From positions 9,004,552-9,068,551 of the forward strand of contig NC_054391.1 of the NCBI RefSeq assembly GCF_001625195.1: a stretch of DNA of 64,000 nt. The letters run 5' to 3'. The notes below the pieces were generated by a model. That model worked only from the letters and a program-made list of their open reading frames with translations. It did not search any database and was not told where the DNA came from. Position 1 is the stretch's first letter; each line of letters opens with the position of its first letter. This DNA comes from Drechmeria coniospora (Eukaryota; Ascomycota; Sordariomycetes; Hypocreales; Ophiocordycipitaceae). Both the position numbers and the translations under genes were made by a program. Shown piece by piece: positions 47,756 to 59,361 of this stretch.

Positions 47756-49364
47756 GGCGGCGAGAGGGGTTGGGTGTCGCTGCGTCGAATGCTACTCTCC
47801 CGGAGACGATGCCGCTGCAGGATGGTCTTTGGCTGCACGCCAGGACGCGACCATGGATTCCGCGGTGCCGCGGCAAGTCGCTCGTCGGGGCGTCGGTCGG
47901 GTGGGAGATGCGGCCGGGGGATGGGGGGGGGGGATGAGATGCGAAGGAAGAGAGGAGAGGTTGGGCGAGGGGAGGTGAGGTGAAGTTTGGATGGGAAGCA
48001 CTAGATAGGCACGAAGGTTTCGAGGTACTGCGCAGGTACCAAGAGGTAGCAAGTAGGTGGTGAGAGGTTGTGGTGGATGGTGAATTGGTGATGTTGGTTG
48101 AACGGTGAGTTGCGCGCTAGTCCTTGCGGAGGTACCCGCCAAGTATCGGTACATGCACCCGATGTCCAGTGCGTTAGTGTCGTCCTCGGATCGGACTCAC
48201 GGTGCATATCAGCATATCACGTAGAGACAGAGTCGTGGACGGAAATGGATGGCAACGAATTGTACATACATCGTACAGAGCCGGGAGGACGGAATCAGCA
48301 TGGAGTTTGCATATTTTCCCGGCGCATTGTGATGAATCGAGCGATAACGTTGGCCATAGCCGTCGGCCATGGCCAACTGACATGTTCACGACAAGATGGT
48401 CGTCAGTACATGGGCAGGTACTAGTACATATCGACCCAGTATACATGTACTTACTTACCTAACTTGCCTAAAGTTGTATTGTTTGACTGAACTTGTACCT
48501 CGACTGTACTTGTACCTCGACTGAGCTTGTGCCTCGACTGAACTTGTACCTCGACTGTACTTGTACCTCGACTGAGCTTGTGCCTCGACTGAACTTGTAC
48601 CTCGACTGTACTTGTACCTCGACTGTACTTGTACCTCGATTGAACTTGTACCTCGACTGAACTTGTACCTCGACTATACTTGTACCCCGACTATACTTGT
48701 ACCTCGGCGATATCTACATGTACTCCGTTTTACCTGCTGGTGAGATATACAGTACGTTTTCACGTTCAGTCGCCTTTCTCATCACCCTACGGAGTACATA
48801 GTAAGTACGTGCCAGTACGAATATACTTACTGTACAGTGCATGTGCGGAGTTAGTACGGAGTACTCTGTGCCCCAAAAGGTATTATTGATTGTTCTCTCT
48901 CGAGTTGCCAATATTAATTATTGACCTACTTTACAGCGCAACCCAACCACCGTCACGTGATGTGCGATAAACCTCCCCGCTACCCTAGACCGGAACATGC
49001 CCTTACTGATGGATATGCCAACTGACGATGCCTTGGGAGATGTCAAGTGAACCATGCACCATGCAGTATCAATAGGAACGATTTCTGCTTGCAGTTTATA
49101 CGAAAGAATAGCTGGCATCGACGTCCAATCCCAACTGGGCTTCTGGTGGCTACTCCAGAGACGTCCCATCCCCGCCATGGCTTGGACGGTATTGATTTCA
49201 TCGCAGACTCCCGGGAAGACGTTTCCGTCCATCAATCAATCAACACGCCCAGAATAACCCACTGTATATTCACATCCATCTCATGCCTACCGATACCATA
49301 TGAACAATATGGGCCTATACAAATACGTACTGAACACGTCGCCGCCATGCTTTCGTGCCTCGCA
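47756..49364. other. Intergenic region, SPT20 promoter and PEX22-like 3' flank
   Basis: 1.6 kb with a G run at 47923-47933, a 17-bp tandem array (48488-48708) and motif-rich DNA to about 48870. No gene seen. Confidence 0.5.
48488..48708. repeat. 17-bp tandem repeat, about 13 copies
   Basis: Consensus tgtacttgtacctcgac, with variants at positions 2-4 (tgaac, tgagc, tatac). The 221-bp length equals 13 units. Confidence 0.9.
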
Positions 49365-50690
49365 TCATTCTCGTCCTTGTACCCGTCGAGCCCAGTCGTC
49401 GTGCACGCGCATTCCATCGACGACGACGACGCCGCGACCGCGGCCGACCCTCTCGGGCTTCTGCCACCACTGCTCATCCTTGCCGCTCCTCTCCGCCTCG
49501 GACTCGCTGTCGGCGAGACCGCCGGAGCCGCTCTCGGCGCCGACGACCACCATGATGTCGCGTCGCATCCAGGTCTGGAGGTTCGTGACGATGCTGCCGT
49601 TCTCGCCCGCCAGGGACTCCTGGAGGTAGATGATATCCGGCTGGATGTGGCGGAGGATGTGGCCATGGCCGTTGGACGTGGTAAAGGGCAAAATCATGTG
49701 CTCCTTGTCGACGAGCGTGAGCGCTTGCGAGTACATGGCGTCGAACGCCGCATTGTTCGTCGGCGAGGCCATGCTGGGAACCGTCAACGCGGGCGCCCCA
49801 TCGACGGGAGATTTGCGGGAGGGGGAACTCACGTGGCGCCTGGCCGCTTGGATTCGTCGCCGGGGGGTTGCGCTCCATCGTGGCCAATGTTAGAATACGA
49901 CGAGCTCAGCGACGGTGACGGGCGGTTACTACTGGTGGCATCCAGCGCCGTGTCTTTCAGGTCGGGCGCATAGATCAGGATGTACAGCTTCGTCTTGGAG
50001 AAGTCGTTGTGGCGCGGGATGTGAGACAGGATGGACTGTTCTGGCCGTCAGCGGCATGAGCGGTCACGGCATCGACTCGGCATCACCTACGGCCATTTCG
50101 TGGTCGTCGGCCGTCGGGACTTGGGTATCGGCCGAGACGACGACGGCGACCGTCTTCCGCTTCGCGCCGGAGGACGGACCGGACCGGCTCTTCTTCGCGT
50201 CGGCCTCCTCGGACCACGGGTTCTCGGCGTACGCCTTGTCCTCCTCTCGAATGGAAGCCAGGGCCTTGCCCACGACGGCACCGGCGGCGGCGACACCCGC
50301 GGCGACGGTCTTGCCGGTCGAATCGAAGAACTGCTGCGGGCTCGGCGTGCGTCGCAGCGCGCCGGACATGCGAGCGCCCCAGCCGGCGGCGGAAGCGTCG
50401 CCCGGGGCGGGGGCTAGGCCGTAGCTTTCATCGTCTCGACGCGGGGACCGGTGCGGAGAAGGGTGGCCGTCGGCGGCTCCGTACGGCGGGTTGTCACCGT
50501 AGTCGGCGTTGTCGTAGTCCAAGCCAACATGGTCGTCGGCCGCGTCGTCTTCATCGTCCCTGCGCTGGCTCCAGACCCAAGCGGCGAGGCCGACGGTGGC
50601 GACGGTGAGGGTGACGGCGAGCGGCACCCAATGGGTCCAGACGCCGCGACGCGACGATGCGCGGTCGTGGCGATCGTATGGCGACAACAT
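49365..50690 (-). CDS. PEX22-like peroxisomal membrane protein (tentative)
   Basis: Three exons, 50690-50091, 50035-49833 and 49773-49365, give 403 residues in one frame. A short basic N terminus (MLSPYDRHDRASSRR) leads into one hydrophobic span (WVPLAVTLTVATVGLAAWVW, about 19-38), then an acidic Asp/Tyr-rich segment. A conserved block follows (SGALRRTPSPQQFFDSTGKT, AAGAVVGKALASIREEDKAYAE). The C-terminal half looks like a compact alpha/beta domain: KTVAVVVSADTQ, FSKTKLYILIYAPDL, ILRHIQPDIIYLQESLAGENG and RRDIMVVVGAE, ending VVVVDGMRVHDDWARRVQG. This layout matches what I recall of proteins called peroxin-22-like in filamentous fungi, where Pex22 anchors the Pex4 ubiquitin conjugase on peroxisomes. 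The assignment rests on memory of the family; the gene model itself is solid. Confidence 0.6.
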
Positions 50691-51646
50691 TTAGGCGGAA
50701 AGCTGTCCCATTGCCAGGAGGATAGTACGGGAAGAGTTGGAAGCGGCCGAGGTGGACGAGGGGGGGGGGGGAGGCAGTCGATGCTGCCGGGATCGTCTGG
50801 ACCCTGCGGGCGTATTGGAAGCAAATTTGTCGCGCCGGGACGTGAATAGGGTTCTTGTCTAGCGAGGCGAGGTGACGGACGATGGCTGTTGATGTGCGGG
50901 AAGACGAGGGTTGCACGAACGGCTGATGGACGCATAAAGTCTGGTGGCTGGACAATGGAGGGTGTCGTCGATCAACAATGCCAATAGTGGTGGAGTCGAG
51001 CTGGGCGACACAGCAACAGGGTTGACGCGGGCTGGGCCAAGTACAGTAGGTGCTTACTTAATACTTAATTGCAACAACGGAGTACTGGTACTCCGTACTG
51101 TACAGTACAGTAATTATTACTGTACTGTACTTGATTAACAAGTGCTGTATTAAATTCCAAAGTATAGTATACTTAGTAAGTACTTACACCAAAGTACAGT
51201 TAGGCGTACGGAGTACTTACAGGTAAGTCCGAGTAAGTACTCCGTTCCATTGTTTGATCCGAGGCCAATGCGGCACGTCATTGGCTGGCGGGTCAAGCAA
51301 GGAGCCCGCGGGCACGTGAAGGCGACATGTGGCTGGTGTGCTGATAGCCCTCGATGCGCCACACCTCCAAATGCACCGCCATCACCCGCACGCTCCACAC
51401 AGAAACAGGATGCAGAGGCTGTGATTCCGGCCGGTGCAGGTTGTGTGACTCTTTCCACTGCCACGAGGCATCCACGCAGCACAGCAGAGCGGAGGCAACG
51501 GAAGCAACGTGCTATCCCTACCGTTTCATCTCGGGGCGAAAACGGCGGCAAGACGCATCCATCTCGAGCTCGCGAAGCTCCATCTCGGAACGAGCTAGGC
51601 CGGCTCGGAGGACTCGGTCGTCTCGTCTCGTCACAACCCGCTCATC
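50691..51646. other. Divergent promoter region, PEX22-like / GCD1
   Basis: About 950 bp between two divergent starts. A G run at 50760-50771 lies in the presumed leader of the minus-strand gene. Motif-rich DNA occupies 51040-51245. Confidence 0.55.
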
Positions 51647-51978
51647 ATGCCTCACGCCGCCTCGATGCCCTCCACCGGGCTCCAGGCCCTGATCCTCTGC
51701 GGACCCGGGTCGTCGTTTCCGACATTCACGTCCAACCCGGACGAGAACCCCAAGGCTCTGCTGCCCGTCGCCAACAGGCCGATGGTCTGGTACCCGATCG
51801 ACTTTTGCCTGCGCATGGGCGTCACCGGTGGGTTCCATACCTTGGCCAACGGATGGCAGGTCCCCCGCCGGCTCGGTGGCGGCGAGCGAGGCAGGATGGG
51901 TGGATTGCACGTCATTGGGCGGTGACAAAGTCGCGCCCGACATGCATTCGCTTTTCCCGGCGAGCCGTCGTGGTGGAG

Positions 51979-52022
<44 letters not shown>

Positions 52023-53732
52023 TGCCTGCCCGCCGGTCCGTCCCCGCTGACACGGACGTAGACATCACCCTGATATGTCCGCCGACGGCATCGAGAGCGA
52101 TCAAGGCTGCGATGAACACGAACCCTTTCCTCACGCGGCTGCCCTCGCCACGACCGGACGTCCTGGCACCCGCGGGGCTGGATCAAAACACGGGCACGGC
52201 CGAGATCCTGCGGCTGCCAGAGGTGCGCGCGCTGGTCAAGGGCGACTTCATGGTGCTCCCGTGCGATCTCGTCTGCGAGCTGGCGGGCGAGAAGCTGCTC
52301 CAGGCCTGGATGGTCCGGTCGGCGAGCGTCACCGATCTCCTGGGCAAGGACGGCCTCTCGCACGGCCACGGCTGTCGACACAGCGGTGGGCTGGGCGTCT
52401 GGTACGAGACGAAGACGGCGGTGGCGGCGGTGAAGGGCGAGGAGACGGACTTTATAGCGACGACGCCGTTGCCTTTGTGGCCGGTGGCCTCGGCACAGTC
52501 GTCGATGCTGGGCAGGCTGTCGAAGCTCGTGTACTCGATCCCGACGGATTCCCTCAAGGACATGACGGAAGAGCGCAATTCGCTGCCCCTCCGGCACGGC
52601 CTGCTGCGGGCGCACCCGCAGGTTCGCATGTACACGACGAAGAGGGATGCCCACATCTACATCCTGCCGCACTGGATCCTCGACTTTGTCACGGAGAACG
52701 GGCGGCTCGAGAGCATCGGCGAGGACGTCGTGGGATGGTGGGCCAAGGCGCAGTGGCAGGCCGGTCTGGCGGAGAAGCTGCAGCTCGACAAGCTGTGCAG
52801 ACGGCGAGGGCCGCAGGACGACGAGGACTCGACGGCCGAGAGCGTATCGCCGGCGCGGGAGGCAAGCCCGGCGGGCCAGGATGGGTCGAGGAAAGCGTCA
52901 ACGTCGCTCCGGCCAACGGCGGTGGAGAGGCAACACAGGCGAGGCCTAGGCAAGGGAGAGACATGGCCCGACTTTGAGGTGCCTCCCGTCGTGGCTTACA
53001 TCCAGTCGGCCGACGGTGACGAGGCGGCGGCCGCGGCTGCGACCGGGCCCGTCGTGCGGCGGGTCGACACGGCGCAGTTGTTGCTGGCAACCTCCCTTCA
53101 GCTGGCGAAGCTCCCTTCGGTCGAGGAGGCTGGCGGCGAGGCGAGCTCGCCGTTTGCCCACGCACGCAAGGTGGCCTACCCCGAGGGCGTCAAGTCGCGG
53201 ACGACGATTACCAAGGCCGACTGCCTGATGGCCGAGAACGTGACGGTCGAGGAGAAGACGTCGATCAAGGAGACGGTCATCGGCGCCGGCTGCCAGATCA
53301 AGGAGGGGGCCAAGCTCTCGCAATGCGTGCTCATGGACGGCGTCGTCGTCGGCAAGGGCTGCAAGCTGACCAAGTGCGTGCTGGGCAGGCGTTGCGTCAT
53401 CGGCGACGGCTCGGTCCTGACGGACTGCGAGGTGCAGGAGAACCTCCTCGTCGAGGCGCAAAGTACGTCGGGCGACGGATTCTATCCGACGGGATCCCCC
53501 CCCCCCCTACTCCCTCTCCCCTCCCCTCGCCTCCCCTCCCGCCTCGTCGGTGCCGCCGGCAGGTTCCCCCCCCAGACAGCGTGGGCGCTAACGGACGCCT
53601 GCAGCCGAGGACAAGGACAATAAGCTCATGAGCTCGGAGGGATTGGAAGCGACCGAGGCGGAAATGGAAGAGGTCCTGCAGGAAGTGGACCAGGAGGTTG
53701 CGGCGATGGCGGACGAGGCCATGGCGGACTAG
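51647..53732 (+). CDS. GCD1: Translation initiation factor eIF2B gamma subunit
   Basis: Gamma subunit of the eIF2 guanine-nucleotide exchange factor; it pairs with epsilon in the catalytic subcomplex. Three exons, 51647-51827, 52062-53462 and 53605-53732, give 569 residues. The N terminus is the degenerate nucleotidyl-transferase fold: LQALILCGPGSSFPTF, NPKALLPVANRPMVWYPIDF, TGTAEILRLPEVRALVKGDF and VLPCDLVCELAGEKLL. The C-terminal third is a left-handed beta helix of hexapeptide repeats (TTITKADCLMAENVTVEE, IGAGCQIKEGAKLSQCVLM, GKGCKLTKCVLGRRCVIGDG). Exon 3 supplies an acidic helical tail ending EVAAMADEAMAD. A Ser/Gly/Ala-rich insert sits between the two folds. Intron 1 is unusually long (234 nt) and carries a CAGC microsatellite; intron 2 has a C run. 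Confidence 0.92.
51979..52021 (+). repeat. CAGC tetranucleotide repeat in GCD1 intron 1
   Basis: About ten perfect tandem cagc units end about 40 nt before the acceptor at 52061. Confidence 0.9.
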
Positions 53733-53999
53733 CTTTGGGAATCCAAGACAAAAAATGTTCTTGGAAGCTGAGGGCCCCGGCGGACGGCAGCAAGCCACCA
53801 GCCAGGGCGGCATGTGCCAGTGCGAATCGTGCGTGGTTCGAGGACGCCGACGGTCGGTGCAGGCTGGCTGTTGCATACGCAGAGGATGGCCCGTAGGCAC
53901 ATGCGCCTCGTCGTGGGTACGGAGCACGACGGTAGGGGCATGGTGCGAGCGGTCACCCTCGTCGTGCTCGCAGGCGTGCATGGGCACTCGCCGGGTAGG

Positions 54000-54145
54000 T
54001 TGGCATCCTTGATTGTTGGCATCCTTGATTGTTGGCATCCTTGATTGTTGGCATCCTTGATTGTTGCATCCTTGATTGTTGGCATCCTTGATTGTTGGCA
54101 TCCATCCTTGATCGTTGGCATCCTTGATCGTTGCATCCTTGATCG
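54000..54145. repeat. 16-bp tandem repeat (ttggcatccttgattg)
   Basis: About nine units, some shortened by a base or two or containing an extra atcc. It begins about 270 bp after the GCD1 stop. Confidence 0.9.
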
Positions 54146-54421
54146 AGGGCCGCTGTGGTCTGCACCGAGTGCCGTGCCGTACACCTACTTGGATGGGTAG
54201 AGGCGAGGATCCGGAGCAAGGGTGGGCCTGCCGTAGGCGAATGCTGCTCCTTTGTAGCCGTACACGGCCTGGGTGCGATGCCGTCGGCTCGCCGTCCATG
54301 GCACGGCAGACCTCGCGAGCCTCGAGCGTGACCTTTTGGCGGTGGCGGAAAGGACAGCATGACGAAGGGGAGATGAACGACGGCAGCAACGACGGCGTCG
54401 ACGCAGCTGCTTAGCACTACA

Positions 54422-54530
54422 GTGCCAGTACCGTGCCAGTACCGTGCCAGTACCGTGCCAGTACCGTGCCAGTACCGTGCCAGTACCGTGCCAGTACCGT
54501 GCCAGTACCGTGCCAGTACCGTGCCAGTTT
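54422..54530. repeat. 11-bp tandem repeat (gtgccagtacc), ten copies
   Basis: Nine perfect copies and one partial copy, with no variation between them. Confidence 0.95.
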
Positions 54531-54644
54531 CGCCAGTTCCGTGCACAAGTAAATGTCCGCGTCGTGAGAATAATGTGCAGGTAACTAGGTGTCGGCACAT
54601 GCTGATAAGGGGTGCCACTTGCTTGCCTACAGTACAGTGCTGGG

Positions 54645-54760
54645 ACGCCGTGCACAGCACATGCTGGTACGCCGTGCACAGCACATGCTGGTACACCGTG
54701 CACAGCACGTACTGATACGCCGTGCACAGCACGCACCGGTACGCCGTGCACAGCGCAGGT
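54645..54760. repeat. 24-bp tandem repeat, about five copies
   Basis: Consensus gccgtgcacagcacatgctg plus gtac, with increasing divergence towards the right end. Confidence 0.85.
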
Positions 54761-55220
54761 ACAAAGTGCACGGCATTCATATTCCTCGCACAGCGTGCAC
54801 AGAGTAATGACAGTGCAGGCACGCGCCACGTGGAGCTCCTTTTCCGACCATGCTTCCATCTCCGTTCCGTCCCAGCCACGGATGAATGTGAATAGCAGCA
54901 GCAGAGCACGACGGTGTGCTGTGGCCGCCTTGGCCCGCGCCTGGCATCTGGCAGGGTCCAGAGGTCGTCCGATAATGCAAACGCCCGGTGGGGGGAACCC
55001 AAGGGTCCAGCGGCAGTTTATTCGTCCTCTCGACGGCGGTTGGTGATGCGTCAACTTTGCGGCAAGCCAGCAGCGCGCGACTATCAGTCATTAGCCCCAG
55101 GCACAAGCTGCGCCACCCGCGAAGTGCGGCATCTCATCGGGACTCGCACCACGAACCCCACAAACTCCGCTGTAGGCCCCCCTCCTCTCCCCTGTGCTGG
55201 TCTGCCGAGAGGGCGGTGGT

Positions 55221-55300
55221 GCGTTGCCCGCCCGCCTGCCCGCCCGCCTGCCCGCCCGCCTGCCCGCCCGTCTGCCCGCCCGCCCGCCTGCCCACCCACC
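55221..55300. repeat. 12-bp tandem repeat (cccgcctgcccg)
   Basis: About six C-rich units with single-base variants. Strongly strand-asymmetric. Confidence 0.85.
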
Positions 55301-55423
55301 TCACACGTTGGTACGGAGCACATTCAGCCGCTGCGAGCATAGGGTTGTACAGGCACTACAGTACCTAGGTAGGTACCTAGTAGGCTACCTACCCAACTGT
55401 GCATGGGCACCTACAACCACAGG

Positions 55424-55630
55424 ATTAGTACGGAGAGTACGGAGTACACGTAGATCAAATGCAGTATTTGTACGGAGAGTACACGTAACATCCAATACAG
55501 TATTAGTACGGAGAGTACGGAGTACACGTAGATCAAATACAGTACTTGTACGGAGAGTACGGAGTACACGTACATCAAATACAGTATTAGTACGGAGAGT
55601 ACGGAGTACACGTACGTCTGATACAATACA
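55424..55630. repeat. 42-bp tandem repeat containing the dispersed motif
   Basis: About five units of roughly 42 bp. Each has tagtacggagagtacggag followed by tacacgta and a tcaaatacagta segment; one unit lacks 7 bp. Confidence 0.9.
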
Positions 55631-56502
55631 AGTACATGTACACCCACAACCACAGTATTAGTACATGTACATCTAATACGGCATAAGCACATACACCTGC
55701 ATCCTAGCACCGGGGCAATTGCCGACATACATGCTGTGCTTGCAGTGTGCATGTACACCTCGTACTGTAATTGCCGTATTCCGTCCACCCAAGCAAGCAC
55801 TTGCATGCTTGCAAGGCCTGCAAGTACCGTACGGGGTAATGATACTGCGAGTACATGCGCGTGCGGCCATCTCGGCCGCTCGTATTGCTCCCGTCCAGAT
55901 TGGGAACGATCCCTGCCTCGACGACTTCTTCTTTGAGCCCAGCGCGCACGGCCGAGGGGCAGGGATCGAGGCACGGATGGATGGAAGCCCTGGGAGCATC
56001 TCATGGAAGCCAAGGATGGCCGAGTCGTGCGAAAGACAAAACTCCGGGGCGCTCATCTCCACCGGACTCGCCGTCGTGCATTGCTTGGCTCGCCGCCTTG
56101 CTCTGCTGCGTGGCAAGGGGCGGACGGCCGTCGACGGCACGAACGGAGCGGCAGGGAACGGAGAGCCCAGGCTCGGCGAGTGCTGCGGCGGCGGCGTGGA
56201 TTGACCTACCAAAGGCACTCGTTCGCCCGGGCGCAACATGGGCATGGTGGGTGGCCAAAGGGTCGATTCACTTGCAGTAATGATTAATCAGTCGTGGCAC
56301 AACCAGATTTGAATCGTCAAGCGAGTGTGCTGCAAGTACGTGCCGTCTTGATGTGCTCCGGCCTGGTGCAAACAGGCACGTGTACGGTGAAGCACTAGGA
56401 GCGCCATGAGTTTGCAGCTTCTCCGTGCTGTAGGTACGGAGTAATTACAGCAGATACAGGGCGGCACTGGATGCGCTAGGGCTTCTGGTTTCTCCGCGCA
56501 GC

Positions 56503-56931
56503 AGGTACGGCAGGTACAGCCGGTACAGCAAGTACAGCAGATACAGCAGGTACAGCAGGCACAACAGGCGCAGCAGGTACAGCAGGCACAGCAGGCACAG
56601 CAGACACACCAGGCACAGCAGCAGGCACAGCAGGCACAGCAGGCACAGCAGGCACAGTAGGCACAGAAGCACGCACAGCAAGTACAGCAGGCACAGCAGG
56701 CACAGCAGGCACAGCAGGCACAGCAGGCACAGCAGGCACAGCAGGCACAGCAGGCACAGCAGGCACAGCAGGCACAGCAGGTACAGCAGCAGGCATAGCA
56801 GATACAGCAGGCACAGCAGGCACAGCAGGCACAGCAGGCACAGCAGGCACAGCAGGCACAGCAGGCACAGCGGGCACAGCAGGCACAGCGGGTACAACAG
56901 CAGGCACAGCAGGCACAGCTGGTACAGCACA
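56503..56931. repeat. 9-bp minisatellite (gcacagcag), over 40 copies
   Basis: A 430-bp array, nearly perfect in the middle and with more gtacagcag variants at both ends. Because the unit is a multiple of three without stops in several frames, it gives long artificial frames (Ala-Val-Pro or Cys-Leu-Leu repeats on the minus strand). Confidence 0.95.
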
Positions 56932-58017
56932 GTACATTTCATGCGCTAGGAGTTCGTGCATGTATGTGCCAGCCCTCCGTGCTCGGCGTCGTGACGGCCA
57001 TGTATCCGCGCCTTTGCACCTACCACCTACTGAATCGCTGGCCATTACTGCTCCGTACGTGGGACAAACTTGCTATGCTGCAAGGGCATGCGGATGGTGG
57101 TGGTGCTTGTGCATTGCCCGGATACCACCTGCATCTGTCGGCAGTTGACGCCGCGCCCATGCGGTACGCAACGCCTGTGCGACTCTCCATGCGTGCAGGC
57201 GACTGGTGTGCACCCGCACCCTCGCCTGGGGCAATCCGAATGCCAGCGCCCGGCCCGAGCCTGCCCTCGTCGGCTTGCTTGGCCCGCCGGGTTCAAGCTT
57301 CGGGAAGCCTCTGCCCTGGCCTGCTCTGTTTGTCATTCGACACAGACCTTCCCAGCCGCCGCATCGTACGACCGTTGCGGCCTGGGTCGGGAACCAGGGG
57401 CCCTGGCGCCGTCCGATGGGCACGGGGGCGGCGGCATTCCCCTGCCCTCCGCCTGCGCTTGCACGTGTGGACGGGCAAGGTTCGCAACCACCGACGGCGG
57501 CGGCCGGCATCGTGCTTGGGGCACGCCAAGTCCTTCCCAGCCGGTCCCTTGCCTCTGGGGTTGGGCGCAAACGTCGTCGTGCATGGACGGAGCGAGACGT
57601 CGACCAGAGGCGGCATGCGCGCCGTGGCAGAAGCAATCGCCGTCGAGGCAGGGCAGCCGGATGGCACGACAAGGTACCGGATGCCGGCTGGCGCAAGTGC
57701 GCCTGGTGCTTCTCCCACCTCCGACGAGCAGCAAGTCGAGTGCCGAGCACGACGAGGATGACGACGAGTGCCGAGTTGCCTGGTATGTGTGTGTGCTCGT
57801 TGACACGTTGACAAATGTGCGTGGAACGTGGCTGCAATAATTGCTTGCTCAGTACGGAGTACGCAGGACTGTACAGTACTTCTATGTAGGTACCAAGATA
57901 AGGGAGTAGTATAGTGGTACTGTGACTGGACAAAAGTGACGATTCAGCTTTGGTGGTGCTACTCGTACAAGTTGAATCGACATTTTTGCCCCCCACTGTA
58001 AAGTACTTGACAGAGAT

Positions 58018-58050
58018 CCGTACTCCGTACTCCGTACTCCGTACCCCGTA
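58018..58050. repeat. Tandem run of the tactccg motif
   Basis: Four or five head-to-tail copies of the 7-bp word tactccg, the same word found dispersed in other intergenic regions of the window. Confidence 0.85.
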
Positions 58051-58459
58051 CTTCCATGTAAGCAGGTACCAAGGTACGGAGTAAGGTACCTAGTAATTAT
58101 TACAGTGTCAAGTAATAACGTACACTAGGAAAGCATGCTCGTACAACATACCTCATAGCAAGTACATGCGAGTACGTATTTACAGTGAGGGTATAAGTAC
58201 CTATGTATGTCTGCGCATGTACTCCGTACTTGTGCTCGTACCCTAATTGCCTGCACAGGTCCGAAACCTTGTGCTGCGACATTGGGAGAACCCTTGCTCT
58301 GCGTACGAGTCCAGGTGCCGCACGCCTGCGTCATCCCCCGACCGACCTGACCGCGACGACGAACCCCCCAGGCGACGCCATCCTGCGGCACTTTGGAGTC
58401 GGACTCTCGACATGCCGACAGCACATGCGTGTGCCTGCGCCCTAGGACGGGGCGTCCTG

Positions 58460-58507
58460 TCGTGACGCCTGTCGTGACGCCCGTCGTGACGCCCATCGTG
58501 ACGCCCA
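58460..58507. repeat. 12-bp tandem repeat (gtcgtgacgccc), four copies
   Basis: Four adjacent units with one or two substitutions. Confidence 0.85.
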
Positions 58508-59324
58508 TGTCCATGACCCCGGCCGGCCTCCAAGGTGGCAAACGGCAAGCGTCTGCCGTAAGGCCACAGGGCGCTCGCTCGGTGGATTCGACGACGCCCC
58601 GCGACGTCTAGAAGACGGTATCCGACGGCCAACCTGCCATTCGAACAATTCTCTCCTCGAGTCTATTTTAATGAACGTCCTTAGCTCGAGGCGGGAGCCA
58701 GGGCCTCGGCCTCAGCCTCCGACACGGGGCTGGTCGCTCCTCCATGCCATCCAGCGGTTGGCGAGTGCTGCCCAGGCGACACATGCACCCGCACCCCCTG
58801 TACGGAGCACTGGCGGCAGTGGTCGTCCGCTGAAAGCACGCCGAGGCAACGTACGAGCGCTGTAGGTGAGGTGCTGGTGCCTTGTCCTTGGGTTCCCCAC
58901 GGGCACATGCTCCGTATTACTCCGTGAGTGTACTGACACTTCCGCGTCGGTACTTGTGCCTGTGCAGTATTTGTCCTTGTATGACTTGTATGGAGCAATT
59001 AATTACTTGGGTACACAAGAAAACGCAAGTATGCATAGAGTACGGAGTACACAAGAACAACCCAAGCATCTATGGAGTATTACCAAAGTACTGTCTGTCC
59101 ATGCACCCACCCACCTCCTCCGTCGTTGCCCGCTGTGGACCATCGTCCCGCCCCGGCCGCTTGGAACTGTCAGTGGTCAGATATCTGTGACCAATCTGGC
59201 AGATACATGTGCTTGTACGTGTACTGTACTCGGTCGTTGTACTCCGTACTTACTCACTGTTGTTGCAAGTAAATAGTGGCCGCCTGTAGTACTCGTACAG
59301 CTGCCACATATACCGTGCCCGCCA

Positions 59325-59361
59325 AACAAGCCGCCAAACAAGCCGCCAAACAAATCCAGCG
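59325..59361. repeat. 12-bp tandem repeat (gccgccaaacaa), three copies
   Basis: Three near-perfect copies, followed by a looser ccaaccaacc tract to about 59406. Confidence 0.8.

Noticed and set aside
48488..48708. CRISPR-like regular repeats
   Set aside because: Units are head-to-tail with no unique spacers, in a eukaryotic genome; this is a minisatellite.
56476..57045. 189-residue Ala-Val-Pro repeat protein
   Set aside because: Product of a 9-bp minisatellite that is open in several frames; no conserved flanks or splice sites.
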